Shown in pieces: positions 45,523-54,448 of a stretch of 64,000 bases of DNA (positions are counted from its first letter, which is position 1; the number at the start of each line of letters is the position of its first letter). The stretch is from Bacteroidia bacterium (lineage in GTDB: Bacteria > Bacteroidota > Bacteroidia > JADZBD01), in contig JAGVMA010000072.1 of NCBI GenBank assembly GCA_020054095.1, positions 1 through 64,000 of the forward strand, written 5' to 3'. The position numbers and the translations under genes were made by a program. The notes beneath the pieces were generated by a model that worked only from the letters and a program-made list of their open reading frames with translations, was not told the origin of the DNA and did not search any database.

Positions 45523-46245
45523 ATGGTACACCAATATCAAGTTACAGGTATGACCTGTTCAAGTTGTGAAGCAAAAGTAAAGTCATCATTGATGATGGTA
45601 GAAAACGTGTTAAATGTTGAAGTTTCAAAAGAACAAAATTCTGCTACAATTACAATGGAAAAGCACATTTCATTGAGCAAACTGCAAAGTGCATTGGCCG
45701 AAAAATATAAGATTTCTGCCCCTCACCACAGCGAAATAAAAGAACAAACAAAAAGTTGGGCTGAAACTTATAAACCAATTTTACTGATTTTCTTTTACAT
45801 CACTTTGGTAACATTACTAACGCAAGTATTCAATCATCATTTTGATCCGATGCAATGGATGCAGCATTTTATGGCAGGTTTCTTTTTGGTGTTTTCGTTT
45901 TTCAAAATGCTCAACCTCAAAGGTTTTGCCGAAAGCTATGTAATGTATGATGTAGTCGCAAAGCGTTTACCCGCCTGGGCTTACCTTTATGCTTTTACAG
46001 AATTGGCTTTGGGCATTGCCTTTCTAATCAATTTCAACCCACTTATTACCAATAGTGTAACATTTGTAGTGATGAGCATAAGCATTATTGGGGTATTGCA
46101 ATCGGTACTAAACAAAAAGAAAATTCAATGCGCTTGCTTGGGCGCTGTTTTCAATTTACCAATGAGTACAGTTACCATTATTGAAGATGCTTTAATGATT
46201 GTAATGAGTGGAGTCATGCTCATCTACATAATGCAATATAATTAA
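45523..46245 (+). CDS. HMA domain fused to a MauE/DoxX-like membrane domain
   Basis: Residues 1-65 form an HMA domain with GMTCSSCEAKVKSSL (C12, C15). After a linker, residues 85-240 contain four hydrophobic segments (ILLIFFYITLVTLLTQVF; FMAGFFLVFSFFKMLNLKGFAESYVMYDVVAKRLPAWAYLYAFTELALGIAFL). They resemble MauE/DoxX-type proteins, and a further conserved Cys pair CACLG near residue 205 is typical of MauE-like quinone- or thiol-linked proteins. The protein could carry metal across or to the membrane, or use the cysteines in redox maturation. No transport mechanism is established for it. Confidence 0.82.
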   Translation: MVHQYQVTGMTCSSCEAKVKSSLMMVENVLNVEVSKEQNSATITMEKHISLSKLQSALAEKYKISAPHHSEIKEQTKSWAETYKPILLIFFYITLVTLLTQVFNHHFDPMQWMQHFMAGFFLVFSFFKMLNLKGFAESYVMYDVVAKRLPAWAYLYAFTELALGIAFLINFNPLITNSVTFVVMSISIIGVLQSVLNKKKIQCACLGAVFNLPMSTVTIIEDALMIVMSGVMLIYIMQYN

Positions 46246-46250
46246 TTAAA

Positions 46251-46766
46251 ATGAAAATGAAAATGAAAAATAATATATTAAATAAAAGAACTGTAATACT
46301 TACAATAACACTATTATGTGCCCTAATGAGTAATGCACAAATATTAAAAATCGAACTTAGAGCAACCGGATTAACCTGTTCGATGTGTTCCAATGCAATC
46401 TTTAAACAATTAAAATCAATTTCAGATGTTGATAGTATAGAGACTGATTTAAACACCAACACCTTCTTCGTTTTTCTGAAAAAAGACAATACATTGAACC
46501 CAAGTATTTTTAAAGAGAAAGTTGAAAAAGCAGGTTTTTTTGTTGGTTCATTTATTGTTACGGCAATACCTGTAATTCTTGATCAGAATATTTATACTTT
46601 ACTTGATGGTAAACCTGAAAAACAAAAAGAAATAAAATTTCAAGTTTTAGATAAAGGGTATGTTACAGAAAAGGAATTTAAAAAGCTATCTAAGAAATAC
46701 AAAGACCTGGCTACATATTTAACTAATAATGAAAACGATTTTCACATTAAAATTTTAAACCAATGA
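46251..46766 (+). CDS. Exported HMA-like protein
   Basis: The 171-residue product has a signal peptide (ILTITLLCALMSNAQ) and an HMA-like domain with ATGLTCSMCSNAIFKQL (C43, C46). A second, unknown part follows (FIVTAIPVILDQNIYTLLDGKPEKQKE...KGYVTEKEFKKLSKKYKDLATYL). Three in-frame ATGs lie within the first six codons, and the exact start is uncertain. It begins 5 bases after the HMA-MauE gene and its stop overlaps the next gene's ATG by 4 bases. It is a probable periplasmic copper carrier. Confidence 0.8.
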   Translation: MKMKMKNNILNKRTVILTITLLCALMSNAQILKIELRATGLTCSMCSNAIFKQLKSISDVDSIETDLNTNTFFVFLKKDNTLNPSIFKEKVEKAGFFVGSFIVTAIPVILDQNIYTLLDGKPEKQKEIKFQVLDKGYVTEKEFKKLSKKYKDLATYLTNNENDFHIKILNQ

Positions 46767-47581
46767 GATGGATAATTGTCTTTTACATTTTATTAAATTA
46801 TCAAAAAACGTACTGCCAAGAATTGTTTGTGGTTACTGACCCTGCCAGTAATGTTCCTGCAAACTCATTAGCTATTAACATTATGCAGTCTTCGTTTAAA
46901 AATCAGTTTGAAAAAATACTTAACTACCACTTTATGCCAGAAGCAACTTATGGTTTATCTAAGAACCTAATGTTTCGTGGTTCTGCGTTTATAAGTAACA
47001 GGAGCAATCGATTATATGCCGAAGGTGGCGGCCTTATGGCTAAATACCGATTTTACTCTACTGATGACTTAAACAGTCATTTCAGATTGGCAGCTTATGC
47101 AAGATACAGTTTCAACAGAGCCGATATTCATCAAGAACAGATAGAAATAGTAGGACATAATACAGGATTTGAAACCGGAATTATAGCTACAAAGTTGGTC
47201 AAAAAATTGGCAATCAGTACAACTGTTAGTTATGAAAAAGCTTTCGACAACAGACCACAATATGGTTTCCCAAATAATTTGGGCGATAATGCAACCAACT
47301 ATACGCTTTCGTTTGGCAGGTTGATGTATCCAAGAAAGTACACAAATTTTAAACAGACCAACATAAACATAATGGTGGAGTGTGTAGGGCAATCTATTAA
47401 TGAAAATGGAAAAACATTTTTTGATATTGTTCCTGCAATACAATTTATTTTCAATAGTCAATTTCGTATTGATTTAGCTTACAGGAAAGAGTTATACAGC
47501 TCGATGTTTCGCTCCGCACCAAATGGAGTTTATTTCAATTTATACTACACGTTCTTCAATTTGAAGAAAAGAAAAGAGTGA
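46763..47581 (+). CDS. Putative outer-membrane transporter-like barrel protein
   Basis: This 272-residue protein has a short signal peptide (IIVFYILLNYQKTYCQ). Beta strands of an outer-membrane barrel follow (HFMPEATYGLSKNLMFRGSAFIS; GGGLMAKYRFYSTDDLNSHFRLAAYARYSF; FRIDLAYRKELYSS), ending VYFNLYYTFFNLKK. It looks like the transporter/MetA-pathway phenol-degradation-type barrels that accompany metal-resistance operons in Bacteroidota. It overlaps the previous gene by 4 bases (ATGA), so the two are coupled. The conducted substrate is unknown. Confidence 0.72.
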   Translation: MRWIIVFYILLNYQKTYCQELFVVTDPASNVPANSLAINIMQSSFKNQFEKILNYHFMPEATYGLSKNLMFRGSAFISNRSNRLYAEGGGLMAKYRFYSTDDLNSHFRLAAYARYSFNRADIHQEQIEIVGHNTGFETGIIATKLVKKLAISTTVSYEKAFDNRPQYGFPNNLGDNATNYTLSFGRLMYPRKYTNFKQTNINIMVECVGQSINENGKTFFDIVPAIQFIFNSQFRIDLAYRKELYSSMFRSAPNGVYFNLYYTFFNLKKRKE

Positions 47582-47666
47582 AGAAAAATAAAGAATACAT
47601 TCCTGCACCAGGCTCCTATTATTTTACAGCCTGCTAAAATTTTGCAATTATAATTAAATAACTAAA

Positions 47667-49949
47667 ATGAAAATCATAAAATGGCTATTCCAAAAAACTC
47701 TTTGTAAAAAAGTGTTGCCAGTAGTAATCTTGCTGTTTGCAACTCAAATTATTTATGCTCAAAAAACAGTTCGCTACGATTTGTATGTAAAAGATACTAT
47801 CGTAAATTTTGCAGGAAAAGAAAAACGCGCCATTGCCGTAAACGGACAAATACCCATGCCTACGCTCACTTTTACCGAAGGCGACACAGCAGAAATTCAC
47901 GTTCACAATTTGCTCAAAGAAGAAACTTCTTTGCACTGGCACGGATTATTTCTTCCCAACAAAGAAGATGGTGTGCCTAATCTTACGCAAATGCCCATTA
48001 AGCCCAATACCACACATATCTATCGTTTTCCGATTATACAGAACGGTACACATTGGTATCACAGCCATTCGGGATTACAAGAACAAATAGGAATGTACGG
48101 AAATTTTGTAATGCTCAAAAAAACAAACGACCCTACATTTAGAAAAGGAATTGACGATTTACCAACCGTTCCTATTGTGTTAAGCGAATGGACAAACCTA
48201 AAGCCTGATAACATTCATCGAATGTTACACAATGCAAACGATTATCCAGCATTGAAAAAAAATTCCGTTCAAAGCTATGCCGAAGCCATGAAAGCAGGGC
48301 ATTTTAAAACCAAACTCAAAAACGAATGGAAAAGAATGAACGCAATGGATGTAAGCGATGTGTACTACGAAAAAATATTCATGAACGGAAAACCAAGTAC
48401 AAACCTTAAGAACATTGACGGAAAAGAATTAAAAGCTGGCGATAAAGTGCGATTACGTATTTCTAACGGTGGTGCTTCCTCTTACTTTTGGCTCACGTAT
48501 GCAGGTGGAAAAATTACCGTTGTAGCCAACGATGGCAACGATGTAGAACCTGTAGAAGTAGATAGACTGATTATTGCAGTTTCTGAAACCTATGATATAA
48601 TCGTTACCATTCCTGCCGAAAATACTGCGTATGAGTTTTTAGCAACCACCGAAGACCGAACCAATTCAGCATCAATTTATATTGGTAATGGCATCAAACA
48701 ACTGAAATCGCCACAACCACGATTAAAGTATTTTGAAGGAATGAAGATGATGAACGATATGATGAAAATGAATGGAGAATTAAATGATATGGGAATGCAA
48801 ATGAGCCTAAACCAAATGGATATGAATGTAGTAATGTATCCCGAAATTACTGGCGATGCAACTACTAAAACAAAGATGCAGGGAATGAAGATGGATAACG
48901 ACCCAAATAGATACAATGCAAATGCCTTGGCAGATATAGTAACTCTCAATTATGCCATGCTAAAATCGACTATCAATACAACACTGCCTACAAATACAAC
49001 CGTTAAGGAACTAAAATTTGAATTGACTGGAAATATGAACCGCTATGTATGGAGTATGAATAATAAAGTGGTTTCGGAAGCCGATAAAATTCTCATTAAG
49101 AAAGGCGAAAACGTACGCATCGTTTTGTACAACGGTTCTATGATGCGCCACCCAATGCACCTGCATGGACACGATTTTAGATTGCTGAATGGGCAAGGCG
49201 ATAATGCACCATTAAAAAACATAGTGGACATAATGCCAATGGAAGCCGATACTTTGGAATTTAACGCCAATGTAGAAGGCGATTGGTTTTTTCATTGTCA
49301 TATTCTTTACCATATGATGAGCGGAATGGGCAGAGTTTTTTCGTATGAAAATCAAGCACCAAATCCTTTAATTCCAAATTCTAAATTGGCACAACGCAAA
49401 CTTTTTGCAGACGACCGTAAATTTCATTTTATGGCAGAAAACGACTTTGCCACCAATGGAAACGATGGAATGGCAATGTTTCAAAACACACGCTGGAGCA
49501 TAGGCTCAGAATGGCGTTTAGGATATAACGATAGACACGGCTACGAAACCGAAACTCACATAGGAAGATACATTGGCAGAAACCAATGGCTAATGCCTTT
49601 TATTGGTTTTGATTGGCGTTATAGAAAATTAGGGCATAACGAAGTTGAAAAAAATCTATTTGGGCAAATCAACACAAAAGACAACAGAGCCCAAGTCACT
49701 TTAGGCGTAAACTACACGTTGCCAATGCTTCTGATTGCCCAAGCAGAAATTTTTCAAGATGGTAATTTTCGTTTTCAAATAATGAGAGAAGATATTCCCA
49801 TAGCTAAACGGTTGCGCGCAATGTTTATGGTGAATACTGACAAGGAATATATGTTTGGTCTCGACTATATATTTTCCAAAAATATTAGAACAAGATTTCA
49901 CTACGATAGCGACATGGGTTTGGGAATCGGACTTAGTTTGAACTATTAA
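47667..49949 (+). CDS. Multicopper oxidase fused to a CopB-like outer-membrane barrel
   Basis: The 760-residue protein joins two functions. Residues 1-31 are a signal sequence. Residues 32-570 are a CopA-type multicopper oxidase with HWHG (90-93), WYHSHSG (130-136), HPMHLHGHDF (about 495) and FHCHILYHMMSGMGRVF (about 540), so all copper ligands are intact. A Met-rich segment (about 355-420, e.g. MKMMNDMMKMNGELNDMGMQM) could hold Cu(I). Residues 590-760 resemble CopB: WSIGSEWRLGYNDRHGYETETHIGRYIGR, FIGFDWRYRK, VTLGVNYTLPMLLIAQAEIFQDGNFRFQIMRED and the end RTRFHYDSDMGLGIGLSLNY. In proteobacteria CopA and CopB are separate proteins. The fusion would tether the oxidase to the outer membrane. Confidence 0.9.
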   Translation: MKIIKWLFQKTLCKKVLPVVILLFATQIIYAQKTVRYDLYVKDTIVNFAGKEKRAIAVNGQIPMPTLTFTEGDTAEIHVHNLLKEETSLHWHGLFLPNKEDGVPNLTQMPIKPNTTHIYRFPIIQNGTHWYHSHSGLQEQIGMYGNFVMLKKTNDPTFRKGIDDLPTVPIVLSEWTNLKPDNIHRMLHNANDYPALKKNSVQSYAEAMKAGHFKTKLKNEWKRMNAMDVSDVYYEKIFMNGKPSTNLKNIDGKELKAGDKVRLRISNGGASSYFWLTYAGGKITVVANDGNDVEPVEVDRLIIAVSETYDIIVTIPAENTAYEFLATTEDRTNSASIYIGNGIKQLKSPQPRLKYFEGMKMMNDMMKMNGELNDMGMQMSLNQMDMNVVMYPEITGDATTKTKMQGMKMDNDPNRYNANALADIVTLNYAMLKSTINTTLPTNTTVKELKFELTGNMNRYVWSMNNKVVSEADKILIKKGENVRIVLYNGSMMRHPMHLHGHDFRLLNGQGDNAPLKNIVDIMPMEADTLEFNANVEGDWFFHCHILYHMMSGMGRVFSYENQAPNPLIPNSKLAQRKLFADDRKFHFMAENDFATNGNDGMAMFQNTRWSIGSEWRLGYNDRHGYETETHIGRYIGRNQWLMPFIGFDWRYRKLGHNEVEKNLFGQINTKDNRAQVTLGVNYTLPMLLIAQAEIFQDGNFRFQIMREDIPIAKRLRAMFMVNTDKEYMFGLDYIFSKNIRTRFHYDSDMGLGIGLSLNY

Positions 49950-49989
49950 AATCCAACACAATTTACAAGCACATTTAAAAGCAGCACAA

Positions 49990-50184
49990 GAAATGCACAG
50001 GCCAAGTTTTTAAAAGAGCAGTTTTTGAGGCACATAAAAATTTAGAACATAGTACCATTGCAGACGTTGAACTTGCACTTGGACTTGCCCGATACGCAAA
50101 GGATGATTTTCCAATTTTATACTTAATTGGTTTCTTATGTGAGGTTCACATTCTCTCTGAAAAAATAAGAAAAGCAAAATTGTA
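49990..50184. other. Region between copper oxidase and integrase remnant
   Basis: No complete gene is present. One plus frame after a stop (from about 49996) reads KRAVFEAHKNLEHSTIADVELALGLARYAKDDF without any start codon and may be a fragment of a lost gene. I cannot assign it to a family. Confidence 0.3.
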
Positions 50185-50903
50185 TGTATGTAGAATGGCA
50201 CGGTGTTTTAAATTATCGGTGGCCAGTATTATTTTTTTAAGTTCTTCTTCCGAAAAAACAGTGGGCAGTTTATATTCCTTTTTTTGCTCTCGGCAAATCA
50301 TATATATCTGGCGGATGTTTTAGAAGTTTTTCGTAGAAAAATTTTATTGCATTTATCATTTGGTTTTGCAAGGTGCTGCTCCATCGAGTTTTGTCTCGCT
50401 GATTCACCATAAAATCTAAAATATAAAACTTTGTTATGGTGCTCGGCTTACCATTCAGAAAGTTGTTCAGGAAAGCGATGAAGTGATTTTTGTAATTTTT
50501 TATTGTATTTGGAGAATAATTTTCAAGCCGCAGCATTTCAAGATATGCGCGTAGCGCCACTTGGTGCGATTCAATAACATCGTTTTTTAATTACTCAGGC
50601 AATATATTTGAAACAGTTAAAAGTGGCGTTTTATTTTGCTCCTCCACTTCCTCCCACTGTTTTTCAAGCAAACTGAAATTCAACTTTACCAACCCACCAA
50701 ACTTTTCTCTCAGTAATGCAAATATTTACTTGTTCAAATTAAAATGCCACTGACGCATACTATAGCTCCATTTTGCGCCAGGTATTTGTCTCACCAAATT
50801 GTTCAGTTCTTTATTATAATCAAACTGCAAAAAAAGCCGCCTCTCCTCTTTATGAAGAGCTATCGAAAAATTAAGTATAGGTTCTTTTTTTCGGCAGGCA
50901 TTA
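50185..50903 (-). pseudogene. Decayed tyrosine recombinase (integrase)
   Basis: Minus-strand translation shows RKKEPILNFSIALHKEERRL, then FDYNKELNNLVRQIPGAKWS...RQWHF (arm-type DNA-binding part of Bacteroidota integrases). A stop follows (TAA at 50726-50728), then a linker and a second in-frame stop (50591-50593). The SAM-like core-binding domain comes next (LRAYLEMLRLENYSPNTIKNYKNHFIAFLNNF...NQMINAIKFFYEKLL). At an A7 run (50279-50285) the frame shifts, after which KLPTVFSEEELKKIILATDNLKHRAIL continues the family consensus before similarity ends near 50185. The catalytic R-H-R-Y domain is absent. Two stops, a shift and truncation make it non-functional. Confidence 0.9.
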
Positions 50904-51005
50904 AGCTAAATTGAAAATTATAGGATTTGAATATTAAAATTTATTTTTACAACAAATGAGTGTGAGGCAATTCGCTGATTTTACTCCCAAGATTTTTTTA
51001 ATGAA

Positions 51006-52559
51006 CTATTCCTTCACCCAATATTTTTTAGCAGTGCCTTTGTCGGTGGTAATTTCCACAATATAAATTTGCTTGGCAAATGATGGCAATTTTGGAGTGT
51101 AGGTTTGGGTAAAATTGTTTTTGTTTTCGGTGAAAACTATTTTGCCATCGGGGGTAATAATTCGCAGTTGTTGTAAATTAACTTGCGTGTTAAATTCAAT
51201 GGTAAAATTTGCCGATGGGTTAGGGTAGAGCTTGGCATCAATTTGCTTTTGCAAATTAGTATTAACAGATGTGGTTCCCAAAAACCGACAAAAATTAAAA
51301 TTAAGAACTTGCGTTAAGTTTTGTCCGCCACTATCAACCTGGTAGCCATCAAATGTTACGCAAATATTTGCTCCGCCTGTATCAGTAAAAGTTATTTGGC
51401 CAAATTGGCCTGAAAAAATGCCGGGATTGGCAATCGGATTTCCTTCGCTAAACAAGCCGCCTTTTATTGAACCATTTTGGTTAATGGCCGCTGCCTGAAA
51501 AATGGGATACAAAAACGGATTAGAAACTTGCGTACAAAAATCGGCATGTGTGCCATCGTCAATGGCGAGCATGTGTGCATCGCCCGAGAGGATAAAAAGA
51601 TTTGCTATTAAACTATCTCTGAAAAAATTAGCGAGTTCAGTGCGTTCGCCTTGCGAACCGCCCCAATTGTCGTTCACAGTTCCGTTCCAAGTGTAACTAT
51701 TTACCCATGCTATTAAAAAATTATTGTTGCGCGCATAAATGCACTGATTTTTAAACCACTGTTTTTGAACACTACCAAGGTTACTGCCGTTGTATTTATC
51801 TGAACGCAAATCGGTTAAAATAAAATGCACACGGCCAATGGTAAATGCTTGCGCTATGTTTGAGTTTGGACCTCCGCCAAAAGCGAGTGGATAATGTGGC
51901 ACATAGTGATTGTAAGCCAAGCGCGCATTTTCTTTTCCGGAGGCAGTGCTATCGGCATCGTTATAGCAATAATCGTGGTCGTCCCAGATGTAAGCAATGG
52001 GCGCGTGTTTGAAAAAATTAGCAGCGCGTGGTTTTGATAGCACCCACGTTTCGTAAGGCGCCCAATGAGCGCTTAGTACCGAATCGTTATTGGGGTTTGC
52101 ATAATGCAAATCGCCCATATTGATATACATAAATGGATTTAAGCTATCCATTTTATGATACACTTTATGGTCGGAATTATTGCAACAACTGCCGGCCACA
52201 ATAGAAAAAGAAAAAGCTCCGGCAGCAGCAGTTTTAAAATGTCCCACATCATCGGCACTCGAATCCATCACACCGCCCGACTCTACACAATAAAAATATT
52301 TTGTGTTCGGCAAAAGTGTTTGTAATTGCATTGATACTACTCGGTTAGTAGTGCTATCTACGCTATAAAAATTTGAAAACTGTGGAGATGAAAAACCACT
52401 GTCATCATCAGCAACTAAGCGAACGGTGGTGGAATTACTCGTTAATTTTGCGTTTACACGGATTGAGTTAGAACTAACGCCTCCGCTCCACATATATATT
52501 ACTTCGTTTTGCGCAAAAATAAAATTCGAGAATAATATTAAAACAATGGCGAATCGCAT
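51006..52559 (-). CDS. PhoD-like phosphatase with T9SS sorting domain
   Basis: The start at 52559 gives a signal peptide (MRFAIVLILFSNFIFAQ); the longer open frame overlaps the neighbouring aminotransferase. After an N-terminal Ig-like PhoD_N part (YMWSGGVSSNSIRVNAKL) comes a calcineurin-like/PhoD metallophosphatase core: GSCCNNSDHKVYHKM, YINMGDLHYANP, YIWDDHDYCYNDADS, LTDLRSDKYNG and ILSGDAHMLAID. The C-terminal type A sorting domain is KLYPNPSANFTIEF...KGTAKKYWVKE. The 517-residue protein should be a secreted phosphodiesterase/phosphatase that frees phosphate outside the cell. No Pho-box-like element was identified. Confidence 0.88.
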   Translation of the reverse strand: MRFAIVLILFSNFIFAQNEVIYMWSGGVSSNSIRVNAKLTSNSTTVRLVADDDSGFSSPQFSNFYSVDSTTNRVVSMQLQTLLPNTKYFYCVESGGVMDSSADDVGHFKTAAAGAFSFSIVAGSCCNNSDHKVYHKMDSLNPFMYINMGDLHYANPNNDSVLSAHWAPYETWVLSKPRAANFFKHAPIAYIWDDHDYCYNDADSTASGKENARLAYNHYVPHYPLAFGGGPNSNIAQAFTIGRVHFILTDLRSDKYNGSNLGSVQKQWFKNQCIYARNNNFLIAWVNSYTWNGTVNDNWGGSQGERTELANFFRDSLIANLFILSGDAHMLAIDDGTHADFCTQVSNPFLYPIFQAAAINQNGSIKGGLFSEGNPIANPGIFSGQFGQITFTDTGGANICVTFDGYQVDSGGQNLTQVLNFNFCRFLGTTSVNTNLQKQIDAKLYPNPSANFTIEFNTQVNLQQLRIITPDGKIVFTENKNNFTQTYTPKLPSFAKQIYIVEITTDKGTAKKYWVKE

Positions 52560-52572
52560 TTTCAAATTTAAC

Positions 52573-53730
52573 TTAAATTTTACAGAGTATAGCTGCCGCT
52601 TTTTCAAGTGTTTCTTCTTTTTTTGCAAAACAAAAGCGCAGCACTTTTTCGTCAATGGCTTTGTGGTAAAAAACCGAAACGGGAACAGATGCAACACCAA
52701 GCTCCTTAACAAGGCGGATAGCATAATCGCTGTCTTTTTCATTGGAAATGCTGCCGTAGCGGAGCAACTGAAAATAAGTGCCTGCAGAATTATCGAATGT
52801 AAATTTTGATTGCGAGATGAGTTGATTAAAATAATCGCGCTTTTTTTGGTAGAAATTTCCGAGCGATAAATAGTTTTCTTTTTCTTTTAAATATTCGGCA
52901 ATGGCTAATTGCATGGGCGTGTTAACTGCAAAAACCAAAAACTGATGCACTTTTCTAAACTCAGCCATTAAATTTTGAGGTGCTATACAGTAACCCACTT
53001 TCCATCCTGTGGCATGAAATGTTTTACCGAACGATGAAATAATAAAACTGCGCTCGGCAAGTTTTGGAAAACGAGCTACGCTTTGGTGCTGCCGGTTATC
53101 AAAAATAATATGCTCGTACACTTCATCGCTAATGATGATGATGCCTGTGCCGGCAGTAATTTTTTCCAGTTCGCGCATATCATCGGCAGTCATAACTGCG
53201 CCCGTAGGATTATGCGGAGTGTTGATGATAATCATCTTGGTGCGATGATTAATTAACTTTTTTACTTCTTTCCAGTCGATGGTGTAATGCGGTACTTTTA
53301 ACTGAACATAAATTGTTTTACCATAATTTAACTCGATGGCAGGTTGGTAGCAATCATAAGCGGGTTCAAAAATTAGTACTTCATCATCTTCTTCAATCAT
53401 GGCCGTAATAGCTGTGTAAATAGCTTGTGTGGCTCCGGAAGTAATTGTTATTTCTGAATCGGGATTATATTGTGTTCCGTATAAATTTTCTGTTTTTTCG
53501 GCAATTATTTCGCGCAGTGCAATTGCACCCGCCATAGGCGAATATTGATTACTGCCGGCTTTCATGTATTTATTCACTAATTCAATCAGTGCTTTATCGC
53601 AATTAAAATCAGGAAATCCTTGCGATAAATTAATGGCATTGTGTTCGGCCGCAAGGCGCGACATTACAGTAAAAATTGTAGTGCCCACCAGCGGCAGTTT
53701 AGAGTGAATGGCATTAGGAAATTGTGGCAT
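52573..53730 (-). CDS. Aminotransferase, methionine-type (YbdL-like)
   Basis: The 385-residue fold-type I PLP enzyme has LPLVGTTIFTVMSRLAAEHNAINLSQGFPDF, characteristic of the methionine/kynurenine aminotransferase subgroup. It has N174 in NPTGAV, D202/Y205 in SDEVYEH and PLP lysine K236 in SSFGKTFHATGWKVGY. The expected reaction is transamination of methionine with a 2-oxoacid. It lies 13 bases upstream of the PhoD-like gene on the same strand; a shared transcript is likely but no functional link is apparent. Confidence 0.9.
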   Translation of the reverse strand: MPQFPNAIHSKLPLVGTTIFTVMSRLAAEHNAINLSQGFPDFNCDKALIELVNKYMKAGSNQYSPMAGAIALREIIAEKTENLYGTQYNPDSEITITSGATQAIYTAITAMIEEDDEVLIFEPAYDCYQPAIELNYGKTIYVQLKVPHYTIDWKEVKKLINHRTKMIIINTPHNPTGAVMTADDMRELEKITAGTGIIIISDEVYEHIIFDNRQHQSVARFPKLAERSFIISSFGKTFHATGWKVGYCIAPQNLMAEFRKVHQFLVFAVNTPMQLAIAEYLKEKENYLSLGNFYQKKRDYFNQLISQSKFTFDNSAGTYFQLLRYGSISNEKDSDYAIRLVKELGVASVPVSVFYHKAIDEKVLRFCFAKKEETLEKAAAILCKI

Positions 53731-53924
53731 AAATTATTTTTTTTCTAAAAATAAATAAAAGCAGCTTAGCGTGGTTTTTGAATTTTCAACGTATAGATGT
53801 ATTGTTATGAGGAAATAAAACAAAAAGACAGAGGAATGTAGGCGTTGCAAAATTTTAAAATTGAAAAACATAAATTGTACATTTCTTTTATACCTTCGCC
53901 CGAATTTAAAAAACCTTCAATAAA

Positions 53925-54443
53925 ATGAATATCGAAAAAGAGAAAGTTGTATCGGTTAGTTATATTTTATTTAGTCCCAATAAAATTACAAACGAAGAAG
54001 TACAAGTAGAAAAAACCACTGAAGGCAATCCGCTTACCTGGCTTTATGGTGTGGGTGCCATGATTCCTGATTTTGAAAATAACTTAAAAGGAAAAACCAA
54101 AGGGCACAAATTTGATTTTAGAATTACTGCCGAAAATGCTTACGGTGTTATTGACCCTACTTATATTATTGATATTCCACTCGATTCGTTTAGGGATCCT
54201 GATGGAAAAATTGACAGTGAAATGCTGAAAGTGGGTAGCACTTTGCCTATGCAGGATAATCAAGGAAATCATTTGCGCGGAATTGTAAAAGAAGTATCGC
54301 TCACAATTGTGAAAATGGATTTCAATCATCCAATGGCAGGTAAAGATTTACACTTTACAGGTGAAGTGCTTGATGTGCGCGAAGCTACTGCCGATGAAAT
54401 TGCTCACGGCCATGTGCATGGTCCGGGCGGGCATCATCATTAA
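53925..54443 (+). CDS. SlyD-like FKBP peptidyl-prolyl isomerase
   Basis: The 172-residue protein has the split FKBP domain with inserted flap that marks SlyD: VSYILFSPNKITNEEVQVEKTTEGNPLTWLYGVGAMIPDFENNLKGK, AENAYGVIDPTYIIDIPLDSF and MDFNHPMAGKDLHFTGEVLDVREAT. The His tail HGHVHGPGGHHH probably binds nickel or other metals, as in SlyD. It acts as cytosolic chaperone and prolyl isomerase. Single gene between two opposite-strand genes. Confidence 0.92.
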   Translation: MNIEKEKVVSVSYILFSPNKITNEEVQVEKTTEGNPLTWLYGVGAMIPDFENNLKGKTKGHKFDFRITAENAYGVIDPTYIIDIPLDSFRDPDGKIDSEMLKVGSTLPMQDNQGNHLRGIVKEVSLTIVKMDFNHPMAGKDLHFTGEVLDVREATADEIAHGHVHGPGGHHH

Positions 54444-54448
54444 AATAT

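Noticed and set aside
49999-50201. A 63-codon minus-strand frame after the copper oxidase
   Set aside because: It only partly overlaps the integrase remnant in another frame and has no protein-like composition.
50270-50560. Complete small integrase-like protein of 96 residues
   Set aside because: It is only the core-binding domain of a larger broken gene: upstream and downstream parts are present beyond stops and a frameshift.
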